From the NCBI GenBank assembly GCA_023228445.1, contig JALOBD010000144.1, positions 1 to 5,397 of the forward strand: a stretch of DNA of 5,397 bases, written 5' to 3'. Below the pieces are notes generated by a model. The model searched no databases, was not told the origin of the DNA, and saw only the letters and a program-made list of their open reading frames with translations. The stretch comes from Sphaerochaeta sp. GTDB taxonomy: Bacteria; Spirochaetota; Spirochaetia; Sphaerochaetales; Sphaerochaetaceae. Both the position numbers and the translations under genes were made by a program. This document shows positions 1 to 5,294 of the stretch, piece after piece (positions within the stretch are counted from its first letter, which is position 1; every line of letters starts with the position of its first letter).

Positions 1-12
1 CCCAAGTCATAC

Positions 13-41
13 CTTATACCGTAGAGCGTGAGGCCTGTCAA
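13..41 (-). promoter_or_regulatory. Sigma70-type promoter leading out of the left edge
   Basis: Read on the minus strand, a consensus -35 TTGACA (41-36) is followed after exactly 17 bases by TATAAG (18-13), a 5 of 6 match to the -10 consensus. The -35 overlaps the smc stop codon TGA (40-38). Transcription would start near position 6 and run out of the window, so a separately promoted minus-strand gene or RNA probably lies just beyond. An ATG at 10-8 is visible but has no convincing ribosome site and is too close to the predicted start point to be called. Seen in sequence; activity is inferred. Confidence 0.65.
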
Positions 42-2887
42 GAAGGCACGACCCGGCGTCCTTCGGCATCAAAATCCACCGCCTCGCTCTCTTCATTGAG
101 GATCACATCGCCACTTTCGAGGTGCCCAATCTTGTAGCCGACCATCGTGGAGACACCCGGTTCCATCTGGGTGACACCCATGAGTGTCTGACTCCCCATC
201 ACCGTATGCTTGTTGTGGGTGATGATGATGAACTGGCTCTTCTGGGCGAACTCCTCGAGTACTGCAAGAAAGTACCCGATGTTGCGGTCGTCGAGGGCGG
301 CGTCGATCTCATCGAGCACACAGAAGGGGGATGGCTTGACCTGGTAGGTGGCAAAGAGCAGTGCCACCGCCGTCATCGAGCGCTCCCCTCCGCTGAGCAG
401 GGTGAGGTGGGTCAACTTCTTGCCGGGCGGCTGGGCGAGGATATCGATGCCGCTCTCCAGCACGTTGTCAGGATCGCTGAGTGAGAGCTCGGCCCGTCCC
501 CCACCGAAGAGGCGACGGAACATCGCCTGGAAGTTCTGGGAGATCTGGCGGTAGCTGGTCAAAAAGAGCTCCTCGCTCTGCGTTTTTATCCTGGTGACCA
601 CCTCATCGAGATCTGCCTTGGCCTTCAGCAGGTCTCCAAGCTGTTTGGTCAAAAAATCATGTTGCTCCTTGACCTCGGCGAACTCCTCCTCGGCCATCTG
701 GTTGATGTAGCCCATGCCGTTGACCTGCCGCCTGACATCGTCAAGGCGGGCACGGATGATGGAGAGCTCCTCCATGGGTTCTGCAAGGCGACTCTCGTAC
801 TCCTTCAGGCTCTTGCCGTAGTCATCGAAGAATTTGGTGAAGATGTTGGCCACGTTCTCTTCCAGTTGTTCGATGTGCACGCCGAGCTTCTCGCGTTCCG
901 CTCTCAGATCCTGCAACTCATCGAAGTTGACCCCTTTCTGCTCGACCTTCTGTCGGATCTCCTCGCTCAGCGAGTCGATGACACCGACCAAGGAACGCAA
1001 GTCATCGTTGAGCTCGGCGATTCGATCCTTGGTCTCGTCGACCTCGACCTCTACCGAACGGATATCCTCCTGGGTCTCCCAGATCCGCTCCTCGGCCCCA
1101 TGGGCGAGGGAGAGGGCGTCCTTGTACTGGTACTCCTGTTCGGTGATGGTGCGCTGCAGCTGTGCGATGAGGGTGTGCGATGCTTCGCGTTGTGCCTCAA
1201 GCTGATGGGCGGCGACCCGCTGGTCGGCGATCCGTGCCATTGCCTGTTCAAGGTCGACTGCCAAACTTTCGTTGTCCTCACGCAGTACCCGCACACGCTC
1301 GCGGTTGGCGACCGTCTCCCTACGAAGCTGCATCATCCGCTCGTCACTGCGCCGTTTCTCGCTGATGATTCCTTCTGGGGAGATCAAGTCGTCGATGAAG
1401 GTGGGGAGCATCGCTTCGTAGCCGCCCACCAACTCCTTGATACGCCCCACCGCAGTGAGCGTACTCTGATAGAAGGCGAGCTCACGCTCCAGGAGGTCCT
1501 GCGTGGAGAGATCGGTCTCCTTGAGCCGAGAGAGGAAGAGGCGCTGCTCCTCCACGCTGCGTCCCAGTGCCTCGATGGTCCGGTAGAGGGATGTGCGTGC
1601 CTCCTCTTTGCGGGCGAGGTTGTAGCCGCTCTCCTTGAGCTTCTCCTCAAGCTGGACGACGATGACATCACCAAGCTCCTTGATAGTATCAGAGAGCTCG
1701 TCGATCTGGGTCTCCAGTGAGGCGGTCTCCCCTTCAAGGCGAGCAATCTCGTCGTTCTGTTGGATGATGGTGGCCCGGATGCGCTCGCCTGCCTGCTCAT
1801 TCTTTGCAATCTCACCCTTCAGAGACTCAATGGCTTCTTTGGAGGTGAGCATATCCGCCCGTCGTTCGTCGCTTTCACTTCGATCACGTTCGATGCGTTC
1901 AAGTATGGCTGCCGCTGAAGACTGGCTGCGATCCTTCTGGAGCAAGAAGTCCTGCAGGCGGGTGGAGAGCAGCTGCAGCTTGTCGGCTTTGCCCTTGTTG
2001 GACTCGTTGAGGCGCTCGATTTCCGTCTGGATATGGATCCGGTCCGCCCCGTGGCTCCTCATCTGATCCTGGAGCATCCCGATCACCTCATCAAAGCCGG
2101 AGAGGTCGGCCCGTTTGGCCTCATAGTCCCGTTCAGCCTTCTCCTTCGCCGCAATCTTCTCCTCCTTGAGCTGCAGGTAGGTCTGTAGGGTGGAGAGTTG
2201 AACATCGACTTCGAGGGCGAACTGCTGGCGCTTGAGCTCCCGGTAGCTGGCCGCCTTCGCAGCTTGCCCCTTCTTCGTCTCGTAGCTGCGCTTCACCTCC
2301 TTGAGGACCGTTTCCACCTGGACAATGTTCTCATCGGTACGTATCAGCTTGCGTTCTGCTTCCAGGCTTTCGACCTTGAAGCGGGAGATGCCGGCAGCCT
2401 CTTCGAAGATATAGCGCCGGTCCTCCGGCCTTGAAGAGAGGATTTGGTCGATCTTGCCCTGCTCCATGATCGAGTAGGCACTCTTGCCCACTCCCGTGTC
2501 AAAGAAGAGCTCACGGATGTTGCGCAGCAGCACCCGGTTTCGATTGATGTAGTACTCGCTCTCGCCACTGCGGAAGATCCGGCGCTTGAGCTCGACCTCG
2601 GTCTCGTCGATGGGCAGGTCTCCCCCCTCGTTGGAGAGCACCAGCGTCACTTCGGCCACTTGAAGCGGTTTGCGCGAGTCGGTGCCATTGAAGATGACAT
2701 CCTCCATCCGCCCGGCTCGCAACGTCTTGGTAGACTGCTCCCCGAGCACCCATTTGATGGCATCGACAATGTTGCTCTTGCCACAGCCATTGGGGCCCAG
2801 CAGGCTTGTGATGCCAGTGGAGAAGTCAAGCTTCACCTTATCGGCAAATGATTTGAATCCGTAGATCTCAAGGCTTTTCAGAAACAA
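38..2887 (-). CDS. smc: Chromosome partition/condensation protein SMC (short, no canonical hinge seen)
   Basis: Encodes the 949-residue SMC ATPase, which dimerises and, usually with ScpA and ScpB, compacts and segregates the chromosome. The N-terminal head has the family opening (FLKSLEIYGFKSFADK), Walker A GPNGCGKS (31-38), the conserved Arg in TLRAGR (R57) and the Q-loop near Q143. Long Glu/Lys/Arg/Leu-rich coiled coils fill about 166-465 and 515-785. The C-terminal head has the signature LSGGE (831-835), Walker B VLDE (857-860, catalytic Glu 860), a D-loop near 864-867 and TH switch His 891. The NQMAEEEF stretch near 729-736 matches the family's conserved segment before the C-head. B. subtilis SMC is about 1186 residues; the shortfall is mostly the central hinge, replaced here by a short Gly/Pro-containing linker at about 471-513. 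The start is TTG, fixed by homology and by GAGGG six bases upstream. No scp genes are in the window. Function is very secure; the hinge reading is by eye. Confidence 0.97.
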   Translation of the reverse strand: MFLKSLEIYGFKSFADKVKLDFSTGITSLLGPNGCGKSNIVDAIKWVLGEQSTKTLRAGRMEDVIFNGTDSRKPLQVAEVTLVLSNEGGDLPIDETEVELKRRIFRSGESEYYINRNRVLLRNIRELFFDTGVGKSAYSIMEQGKIDQILSSRPEDRRYIFEEAAGISRFKVESLEAERKLIRTDENIVQVETVLKEVKRSYETKKGQAAKAASYRELKRQQFALEVDVQLSTLQTYLQLKEEKIAAKEKAERDYEAKRADLSGFDEVIGMLQDQMRSHGADRIHIQTEIERLNESNKGKADKLQLLSTRLQDFLLQKDRSQSSAAAILERIERDRSESDERRADMLTSKEAIESLKGEIAKNEQAGERIRATIIQQNDEIARLEGETASLETQIDELSDTIKELGDVIVVQLEEKLKESGYNLARKEEARTSLYRTIEALGRSVEEQRLFLSRLKETDLSTQDLLERELAFYQSTLTAVGRIKELVGGYEAMLPTFIDDLISPEGIISEKRRSDERMMQLRRETVANRERVRVLREDNESLAVDLEQAMARIADQRVAAHQLEAQREASHTLIAQLQRTITEQEYQYKDALSLAHGAEERIWETQEDIRSVEVEVDETKDRIAELNDDLRSLVGVIDSLSEEIRQKVEQKGVNFDELQDLRAEREKLGVHIEQLEENVANIFTKFFDDYGKSLKEYESRLAEPMEELSIIRARLDDVRRQVNGMGYINQMAEEEFAEVKEQHDFLTKQLGDLLKAKADLDEVVTRIKTQSEELFLTSYRQISQNFQAMFRRLFGGGRAELSLSDPDNVLESGIDILAQPPGKKLTHLTLLSGGERSMTAVALLFATYQVKPSPFCVLDEIDAALDDRNIGYFLAVLEEFAQKSQFIIITHNKHTVMGSQTLMGVTQMEPGVSTMVGYKIGHLESGDVILNEESEAVDFDAEGRRVVPS

Positions 2888-2893
2888 GACACA

Positions 2894-2898
2894 CCCTC
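2894..2898 (-). promoter_or_regulatory. Ribosome binding site for smc (TTG start)
   Basis: On the minus strand GAGGG lies six bases before the TTG codon at 2887-2885. No ATG or GTG fits the conserved SMC N-terminus, so this site decides the unusual TTG start. Confidence 0.75.
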
Positions 2899-2905
2899 AC
2901 ATTGC

Positions 2906-2933
2906 TTGACGCTGTAGTATGGCTCACTATAGC
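2906..2933 (+). promoter_or_regulatory. Probable promoter of rnhB
   Basis: TTGACG (2906-2911, 5 of 6) is followed after 16 bases by TATAGC (2928-2933). An alternative -10, TAGCAT at 2930-2935, sits at 18 bases. Both would give a short leader that still includes the GAGGAGG ribosome site. The promoter fills the 68-bp divergent spacer with smc. Confidence 0.5.
2926..2931 (-). promoter_or_regulatory. Probable -10 element of the smc promoter
   Basis: TATAGT on the minus strand (2931-2926) matches 5 of 6 consensus bases and would start transcription near 2919, giving a leader of about 30 bases. The matching -35 position (2954-2949, TCTTCC) is poor and lies across the rnhB ribosome site, so the call rests on the -10 alone. 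It overlaps the plus-strand -10 of rnhB. Confidence 0.4.
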
Positions 2934-2943
2934 ATGAAATCTC

Positions 2944-2950
2944 GAGGAGG
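2944..2950 (+). promoter_or_regulatory. Ribosome binding site for rnhB (GTG start)
   Basis: GAGGAGG ends five bases before the GTG at 2956. This near-perfect Shine-Dalgarno site fixes the GTG start, and the encoded protein then begins with the usual short lead-in to the GLDEAGRG motif. Confidence 0.85.
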
Positions 2951-2955
2951 AAGAA

Positions 2956-3537
2956 GTGCAACAGCACACAGGGCACATCTGTGGATTGGATGAGGCAGGC
3001 CGTGGTCCGCTCGCAGGCCCGGTCGTCGCAGCCTGCGTCGTCCTGAGCGCTGACTTTCCTGTCCACCTGCTTGCTGACTCCAAGAAACTGAGCGAACAGA
3101 AGCGCATGATGCTGGAAGTGTTGATCAAAGAGAACGCATTGTCATATGGAATTGGTCTGGCAAGCCACAAGGAGATCGACCGAATCAACATCCTCAACGC
3201 GTCGATGCTGGCCATGCAACGTGCCTACGACAAAGTGAACGGCACGATTGAGATCGCGCTGGCGCTTGTCGATGGAAACAAGGCACCGTTGCTCGGCTGC
3301 TCCACCCAGGCAGTGGTGAGAGGCGATGCAACCATCCCCGCCATCATGGCGGCCTCGATCCTGGCAAAACAGCATCGTGACCGGATCATGGTCCAGTGCG
3401 GCGCCAAGTGGCCTGAATATCGTTTTGAGAAGCACAAGGGCTATGCGACAAAGGAGCATCGAAGCCTCTGCCGTGTACATGGGCTTACCCCCATCCATCG
3501 CAGAAGCTTCTCCATCATCCAAGGTGAGCTCTTCTAG
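2956..3537 (+). CDS. rnhB: Ribonuclease HII
   Basis: Encodes a 193-residue type 2 RNase H, a cytoplasmic metal-dependent endonuclease that cuts the RNA strand of RNA-DNA hybrids and nicks 5' of single ribonucleotides misincorporated into DNA, starting ribonucleotide excision repair. The N-terminal GLDEAGRGPLAGPV block (10-23) supplies D12 and E13 and the GRG motif that reads the ribose-DNA junction. ADSKKLS (40-46) is the next family hallmark. VDGN (105-108) supplies D106, and the GD of GDATIPAIMAASILAK (123-138) supplies D124, completing the four acidic metal ligands. Y163 in KGYATKEH is the conserved Tyr of the substrate pocket. Length is normal for the family and no key residue is missing. 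It is divergent from smc and converges on the PUR-domain gene, overlapping it by the four bases CTAG. The closing SFSIIQGELF is a plausible natural C-terminus. Identification is very secure. Confidence 0.97.
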   Translation: MQQHTGHICGLDEAGRGPLAGPVVAACVVLSADFPVHLLADSKKLSEQKRMMLEVLIKENALSYGIGLASHKEIDRINILNASMLAMQRAYDKVNGTIEIALALVDGNKAPLLGCSTQAVVRGDATIPAIMAASILAKQHRDRIMVQCGAKWPEYRFEKHKGYATKEHRSLCRVHGLTPIHRRSFSIIQGELF

Positions 3538-3767
3538 CGGTTCTGCTTGATGTAATCAAGCGACTTCTGCAGCTCCTTGAGGAACTCCCCGAGGTCCTCC
3601 TGGTAGATGACGATCGATTGGCGGATGAACTTGTCACTGTCCATCGTTCCCTTGCTCTCGACGATGTTGAGGAACATGTCCCCATAGATGTTCTCTTTTA
3701 CATTAAAGAAATACGTACGGTCGTTCTTGACCATCCGTGTTGAAAAAACCTCTCCACGCTGTCCCAT
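3534..3767 (-). CDS. Single-repeat PUR-domain protein (DUF3276 type, BpuR-like)
   Basis: Encodes a 77-residue basic protein recognised as a bacterial PUR-domain protein. The RGEVFSTRM start, RTYFFNVKEN (about 17-26), GDMFLNIVES (29-38) and a C-terminal amphipathic helix (EDLGEFLKELQKSLDYI, about 57-73) follow the strand-strand-helix plan of one PUR repeat. Members dimerise and bind nucleic acid; the Borrelia relative BpuR binds DNA and RNA and affects gene expression. A role as a nucleic-acid-binding regulator is therefore likely, but the target is not visible. The reading frame stays open to 3887, which would cover the palindrome and touch the tRNA, but the real start is the ATG at 3767-3765: it begins the conserved domain and follows GAGGAG at five bases. 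It is transcribed alone from its own promoter, divergent from tRNA-Gly, and ends against rnhB. Family call is strong; cellular role is inference. Confidence 0.9.
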   Translation of the reverse strand: MGQRGEVFSTRMVKNDRTYFFNVKENIYGDMFLNIVESKGTMDSDKFIRQSIVIYQEDLGEFLKELQKSLDYIKQNR

Positions 3768-3772
3768 TGTTA

Positions 3773-3778
3773 CTCCTC
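3773..3778 (-). promoter_or_regulatory. Ribosome binding site for the PUR-domain gene
   Basis: GAGGAG on the minus strand ends five bases before the ATG at 3767. It rules out the longer open frame reaching to 3887. Confidence 0.85.
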
Positions 3779-3797
3779 GAACTCCTATCGTAGCACG

Positions 3798-3827
3798 GTT
3801 GTAGCAATTGAATCCACCGCCTGTCAA
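3798..3827 (-). promoter_or_regulatory. Probable promoter of the PUR-domain gene
   Basis: On the minus strand a perfect TTGACA (3827-3822) is followed after 18 bases by TACAAC (3803-3798, 4 of 6). Transcription would begin near 3791, giving a leader of roughly 25 bases that contains the ribosome site. The -35 lies a few bases inside the end of the palindrome at 3831-3856. The -35 is convincing, the -10 moderate. Confidence 0.5.
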
Positions 3828-3830
3828 GCA

Positions 3831-3856
3831 CGGGGGCCCTTGACGAAGGGCCCCTG
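3831..3856. repeat. GC-rich palindrome between PUR gene and tRNA-Gly
   Basis: Two perfect 9-base arms, GGGGCCCTT (3833-3841) and AAGGGCCCC (3846-3854), flank the four bases GACG. One more C-G pair (3831/3856) and a G-T wobble (3832/3855) extend it. Each arm also contains the self-complementary GGGCCC. No T-run follows on either strand, so it is not an intrinsic terminator. The tRNA promoter -35 (TTGACG, 3840-3845) sits on the arm and loop, and the PUR-gene -35 begins four bases outside the palindrome, which makes an operator-like role possible but unproven. Confidence 0.8.
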
Positions 3857-3869
3857 AATGTTCTATATA
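3840..3869 (+). promoter_or_regulatory. Probable promoter of tRNA-Gly
   Basis: TTGACG (3840-3845, 5 of 6) is followed after 18 bases by TATATA (3864-3869, 4 of 6); TATACA two bases further on is an alternative. Transcription would start near 3876, leaving about a dozen bases of 5' leader for RNase P to remove before 3888. Confidence 0.5.
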
Positions 3870-3887
3870 CATGGACGTACACCACAC

Positions 3888-3958
3888 GCGCCTATCGTAT
3901 AATGGTATTACCTCAGCCTTCCAAGCTGAAGAAGCGGGTTCGACTCCCGTTGGGCGCT
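3888..3958 (+). tRNA. tRNA-Gly (anticodon UCC)
   Basis: The 71-base cloverleaf folds completely. The acceptor stem pairs 3888-3894 (GCGCCTA) with 3951-3957 (TGGGCGC, one U-G wobble), and the discriminator base is U at 3958, normal for glycine. The D-arm has the conserved GG at 3904-3905. The anticodon stem TCAGC/GCTGA encloses the loop CTTCCAA with anticodon TCC at 3920-3922. The T-arm is GCGGG/CCCGT around TTCGACT. CCA is not encoded, so it must be added after transcription. It reads GGA and, by wobble, GGG codons. It has its own promoter and terminator, forming a single-gene unit. Confidence 0.97.
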
Positions 3959-3961
3959 CTC

Positions 3962-3989
3962 ACCCCCCGCATTGCGTGGGGGTTTTTTT
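3962..3989 (+). terminator. Intrinsic terminator of tRNA-Gly
   Basis: A C-run (3963-3968) plus GC (3969-3970) pairs with GCG (3974-3976) and GGGGG (3978-3982), with one bulged T at 3977 and an ATT loop. Seven T residues (3983-3989) follow at once. It is oriented for the plus strand only, since no T-run follows on the minus strand. It ends one base before the stop codon of the converging HTH_42 gene. Confidence 0.92.
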
Positions 3990-3990
3990 A

Positions 3991-5178
3991 TTACTGTGTG
4001 ATGCTCAGCTCTCCAAGCCTACACCCCCGTACCCCGGCATGGTGGAGGGCCAACGCTTCGGCCGTATCATGTTCAAGGTGATGGCCATCCCACAGCGAGA
4101 GTTCTACATCCACAAAGTCCTCGCGTTTCTTCGATTTCCAGAAACCAACCACCTCACCGTCACTGAGGATTGCACCCGGATTTGCCACCGTCCGCCAGAT
4201 GACCCTCTGCCGCCTGACCTCAGAGCAGATGGTCTGGCGGTCTTGCAGCCCCAGATAGGGGTCATGGGCAGAAAGGAGATGGGTCTTACGGACAAGGTCT
4301 TCAGAACAAGTGAGTGACAGGACATCCTCGCTGAGCATGAAGCGGGTCTGGGAACCCACTTTCACCATCTCCATTTCGCTTTCACCCTCTTGCCAGAGGC
4401 GAGCGGCTTGAGCAGGTGAGCTACCCAACCACATATTGAAGTGTCTTCGGGTGGCAGGGCCATAACAGTGAAGGAATTTCTTCACCAAGAGTGCGCCGCA
4501 ATCGAAACGGGATTCGATATCATGCCCCACCCACGTGCGGTACGAGGTGAAGGTGGGAGAGTCCCTGTTCCTCTTGCCGAAGACTACCAACGCTTTACAG
4601 GAACAAGGACGAAGCAAAAAGGAGATGAGCGCTTGCCCAAGGCGTTGCTCTCCCCTCGCATCGTACATCGACGGGTGATTCCATATCACCCGTTGCCCCT
4701 CGTTCAACAGGGGCTCAACCCAGCCCGCCACCTGCGCGTCGAGGTTGTTCTTGCTCTCGATCACCACTTCGTCAAGCCTGGGGATGACAGCGGTCACCAG
4801 AGCGAGCACCTCCTCCAGATCCATTCCAAGCTCGGCGAGGGCGAGGTCCGCCCCGTTGGTATAGATCCACCGCTCTCCTTCTGCTGCGATGAGGGCGGTG
4901 AGAAAGACATCGCTCTCGGTGGTTGGAAAGACCAACGGCACCCCCCGGATGCTCCACGCCTGAAGCAGTGTCCGCTCCTCTTCCAGCTGACGGCGCATCC
5001 ACTGCGGGGAGCAATCTTTGATTCGATTGGCAAGAGCGAGCTGCCACGAGCCAGGAGGCGAGTTCTGAATGCCGCAACCACCGACTACCACCGCTGCATC
5101 GAGACGGTCATACCATCGATCGAGGTGGTGGCTTCTGAGACGAAAGTTCCTGATCTGTTCAACGGTGACGTTCAGCAT
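3991..5178 (-). CDS. HTH_42 winged-helix protein, YcaQ/AlkZ superfamily
   Basis: Encodes a 395-residue protein placed by motif recall in the HTH_42 family of tandem winged-helix proteins (E. coli YcaQ/AlkX, Streptomyces AlkZ), whose studied members are DNA glycosylases that unhook interstrand crosslinks and bulky adducts. Supporting motifs in family order are an N-terminal helix resembling the usual RxLRxxxL (about 8-19), GIQN (36-39), SIRGVPLVFP (76-85), YGPATRRHFNMWLG (239-252), HDPYLGLQDR (305-314) and NPGAILSDGEVVGFW (333-347). AlkZ uses a Gln-x-Gln pair and YcaQ a Gln-x-Asp pair; here the aligned triplet appears to be Q38-N39-S40, so the second catalytic residue is replaced and glycosylase activity is uncertain. 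It may be a non-catalytic DNA-binding relative. Cysteines are fairly frequent (35, 56, 192, 194, 227, 238) without a clear metal site. The ATG at 5178 has no Shine-Dalgarno sequence, though the N-terminus fits the family. No signal peptide or membrane segment is seen. Confidence 0.8.
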   Translation of the reverse strand: MLNVTVEQIRNFRLRSHHLDRWYDRLDAAVVVGGCGIQNSPPGSWQLALANRIKDCSPQWMRRQLEEERTLLQAWSIRGVPLVFPTTESDVFLTALIAAEGERWIYTNGADLALAELGMDLEEVLALVTAVIPRLDEVVIESKNNLDAQVAGWVEPLLNEGQRVIWNHPSMYDARGEQRLGQALISFLLRPCSCKALVVFGKRNRDSPTFTSYRTWVGHDIESRFDCGALLVKKFLHCYGPATRRHFNMWLGSSPAQAARLWQEGESEMEMVKVGSQTRFMLSEDVLSLTCSEDLVRKTHLLSAHDPYLGLQDRQTICSEVRRQRVIWRTVANPGAILSDGEVVGFWKSKKREDFVDVELSLWDGHHLEHDTAEALALHHAGVRGCRLGELSITQ

Positions 5179-5189
5179 AGAGTGATGTC

Positions 5190-5218
5190 ATGCTACCACA
5201 GGCAGGGTACTGTGACAA
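5190..5218 (-). promoter_or_regulatory. Probable promoter of the HTH_42 gene
   Basis: On the minus strand TTGTCA (5218-5213, 5 of 6) is followed after 17 bases by TAGCAT (5195-5190, 4 of 6). The predicted start point is near 5183, only about five bases before the ATG at 5178, leaving no room for a ribosome binding site. This agrees with none being visible. Confidence 0.45.
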
Positions 5219-5268
5219 AGGATTCAGCCATGATTGCAGAAGCTCTTCTTTTTTTTCTCTTCCCTGCG

Positions 5269-5274
5269 TATAGT
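5269..5274 (+). promoter_or_regulatory. Probable -10 element for the aminopeptidase gene
   Basis: TATAGT matches 5 of 6 consensus bases and would start transcription near 5281, just ahead of the GGAGG ribosome site. No good -35 is present: the expected position (about 5246-5251) lies in a 23-base all-pyrimidine stretch with eight consecutive T residues. An activator or the T-tract itself may compensate. Confidence 0.4.
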
Positions 5275-5285
5275 AGTACCGATAC

Positions 5286-5290
5286 GGAGG
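5286..5290 (+). promoter_or_regulatory. Ribosome binding site for the aminopeptidase gene
   Basis: GGAGG ends four bases before the ATG at 5295, which supports this start for the truncated right-edge gene. Confidence 0.8.
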
Positions 5291-5294
5291 ATTC

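Noticed and set aside
659..1720. Long plus-strand open frame (353 codons) opposite smc
   Set aside because: It is antisense to the SMC coiled coil, where Glu/Lys/Arg-rich codons leave few stops on the other strand. Its Leu/Val/Asp-rich product matches no family I know, and its ATG has no ribosome site.
3768..3887. N-terminal extension of the PUR-domain gene
   Set aside because: The open frame continues upstream, but the added residues resemble no PUR protein, cross the palindrome and promoters, and reach the tRNA start. GAGGAG supports the ATG at 3767.
3888..3958. tRNA-Gly as an integration (att) site
   Set aside because: No second copy of the tRNA 3' end, integrase gene or composition shift is visible in the window.
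3871..4317. Plus-strand open frame covering tRNA-Gly
   Set aside because: It reads through the tRNA and its terminator and then antisense to the HTH_42 gene; no ribosome site and no recognisable product.
5159..5191. Ten-codon upstream open frame overlapping the HTH_42 start
   Set aside because: Its ATG (5191-5189) overlaps the predicted -10 element, so it would lie upstream of the transcript start, and it has no ribosome site.
5238..5256. AGAA/TTCT inverted repeat followed by T residues as a terminator
   Set aside because: The stem is only about four pairs and AT-rich, and no plus-strand transcript needs termination there.
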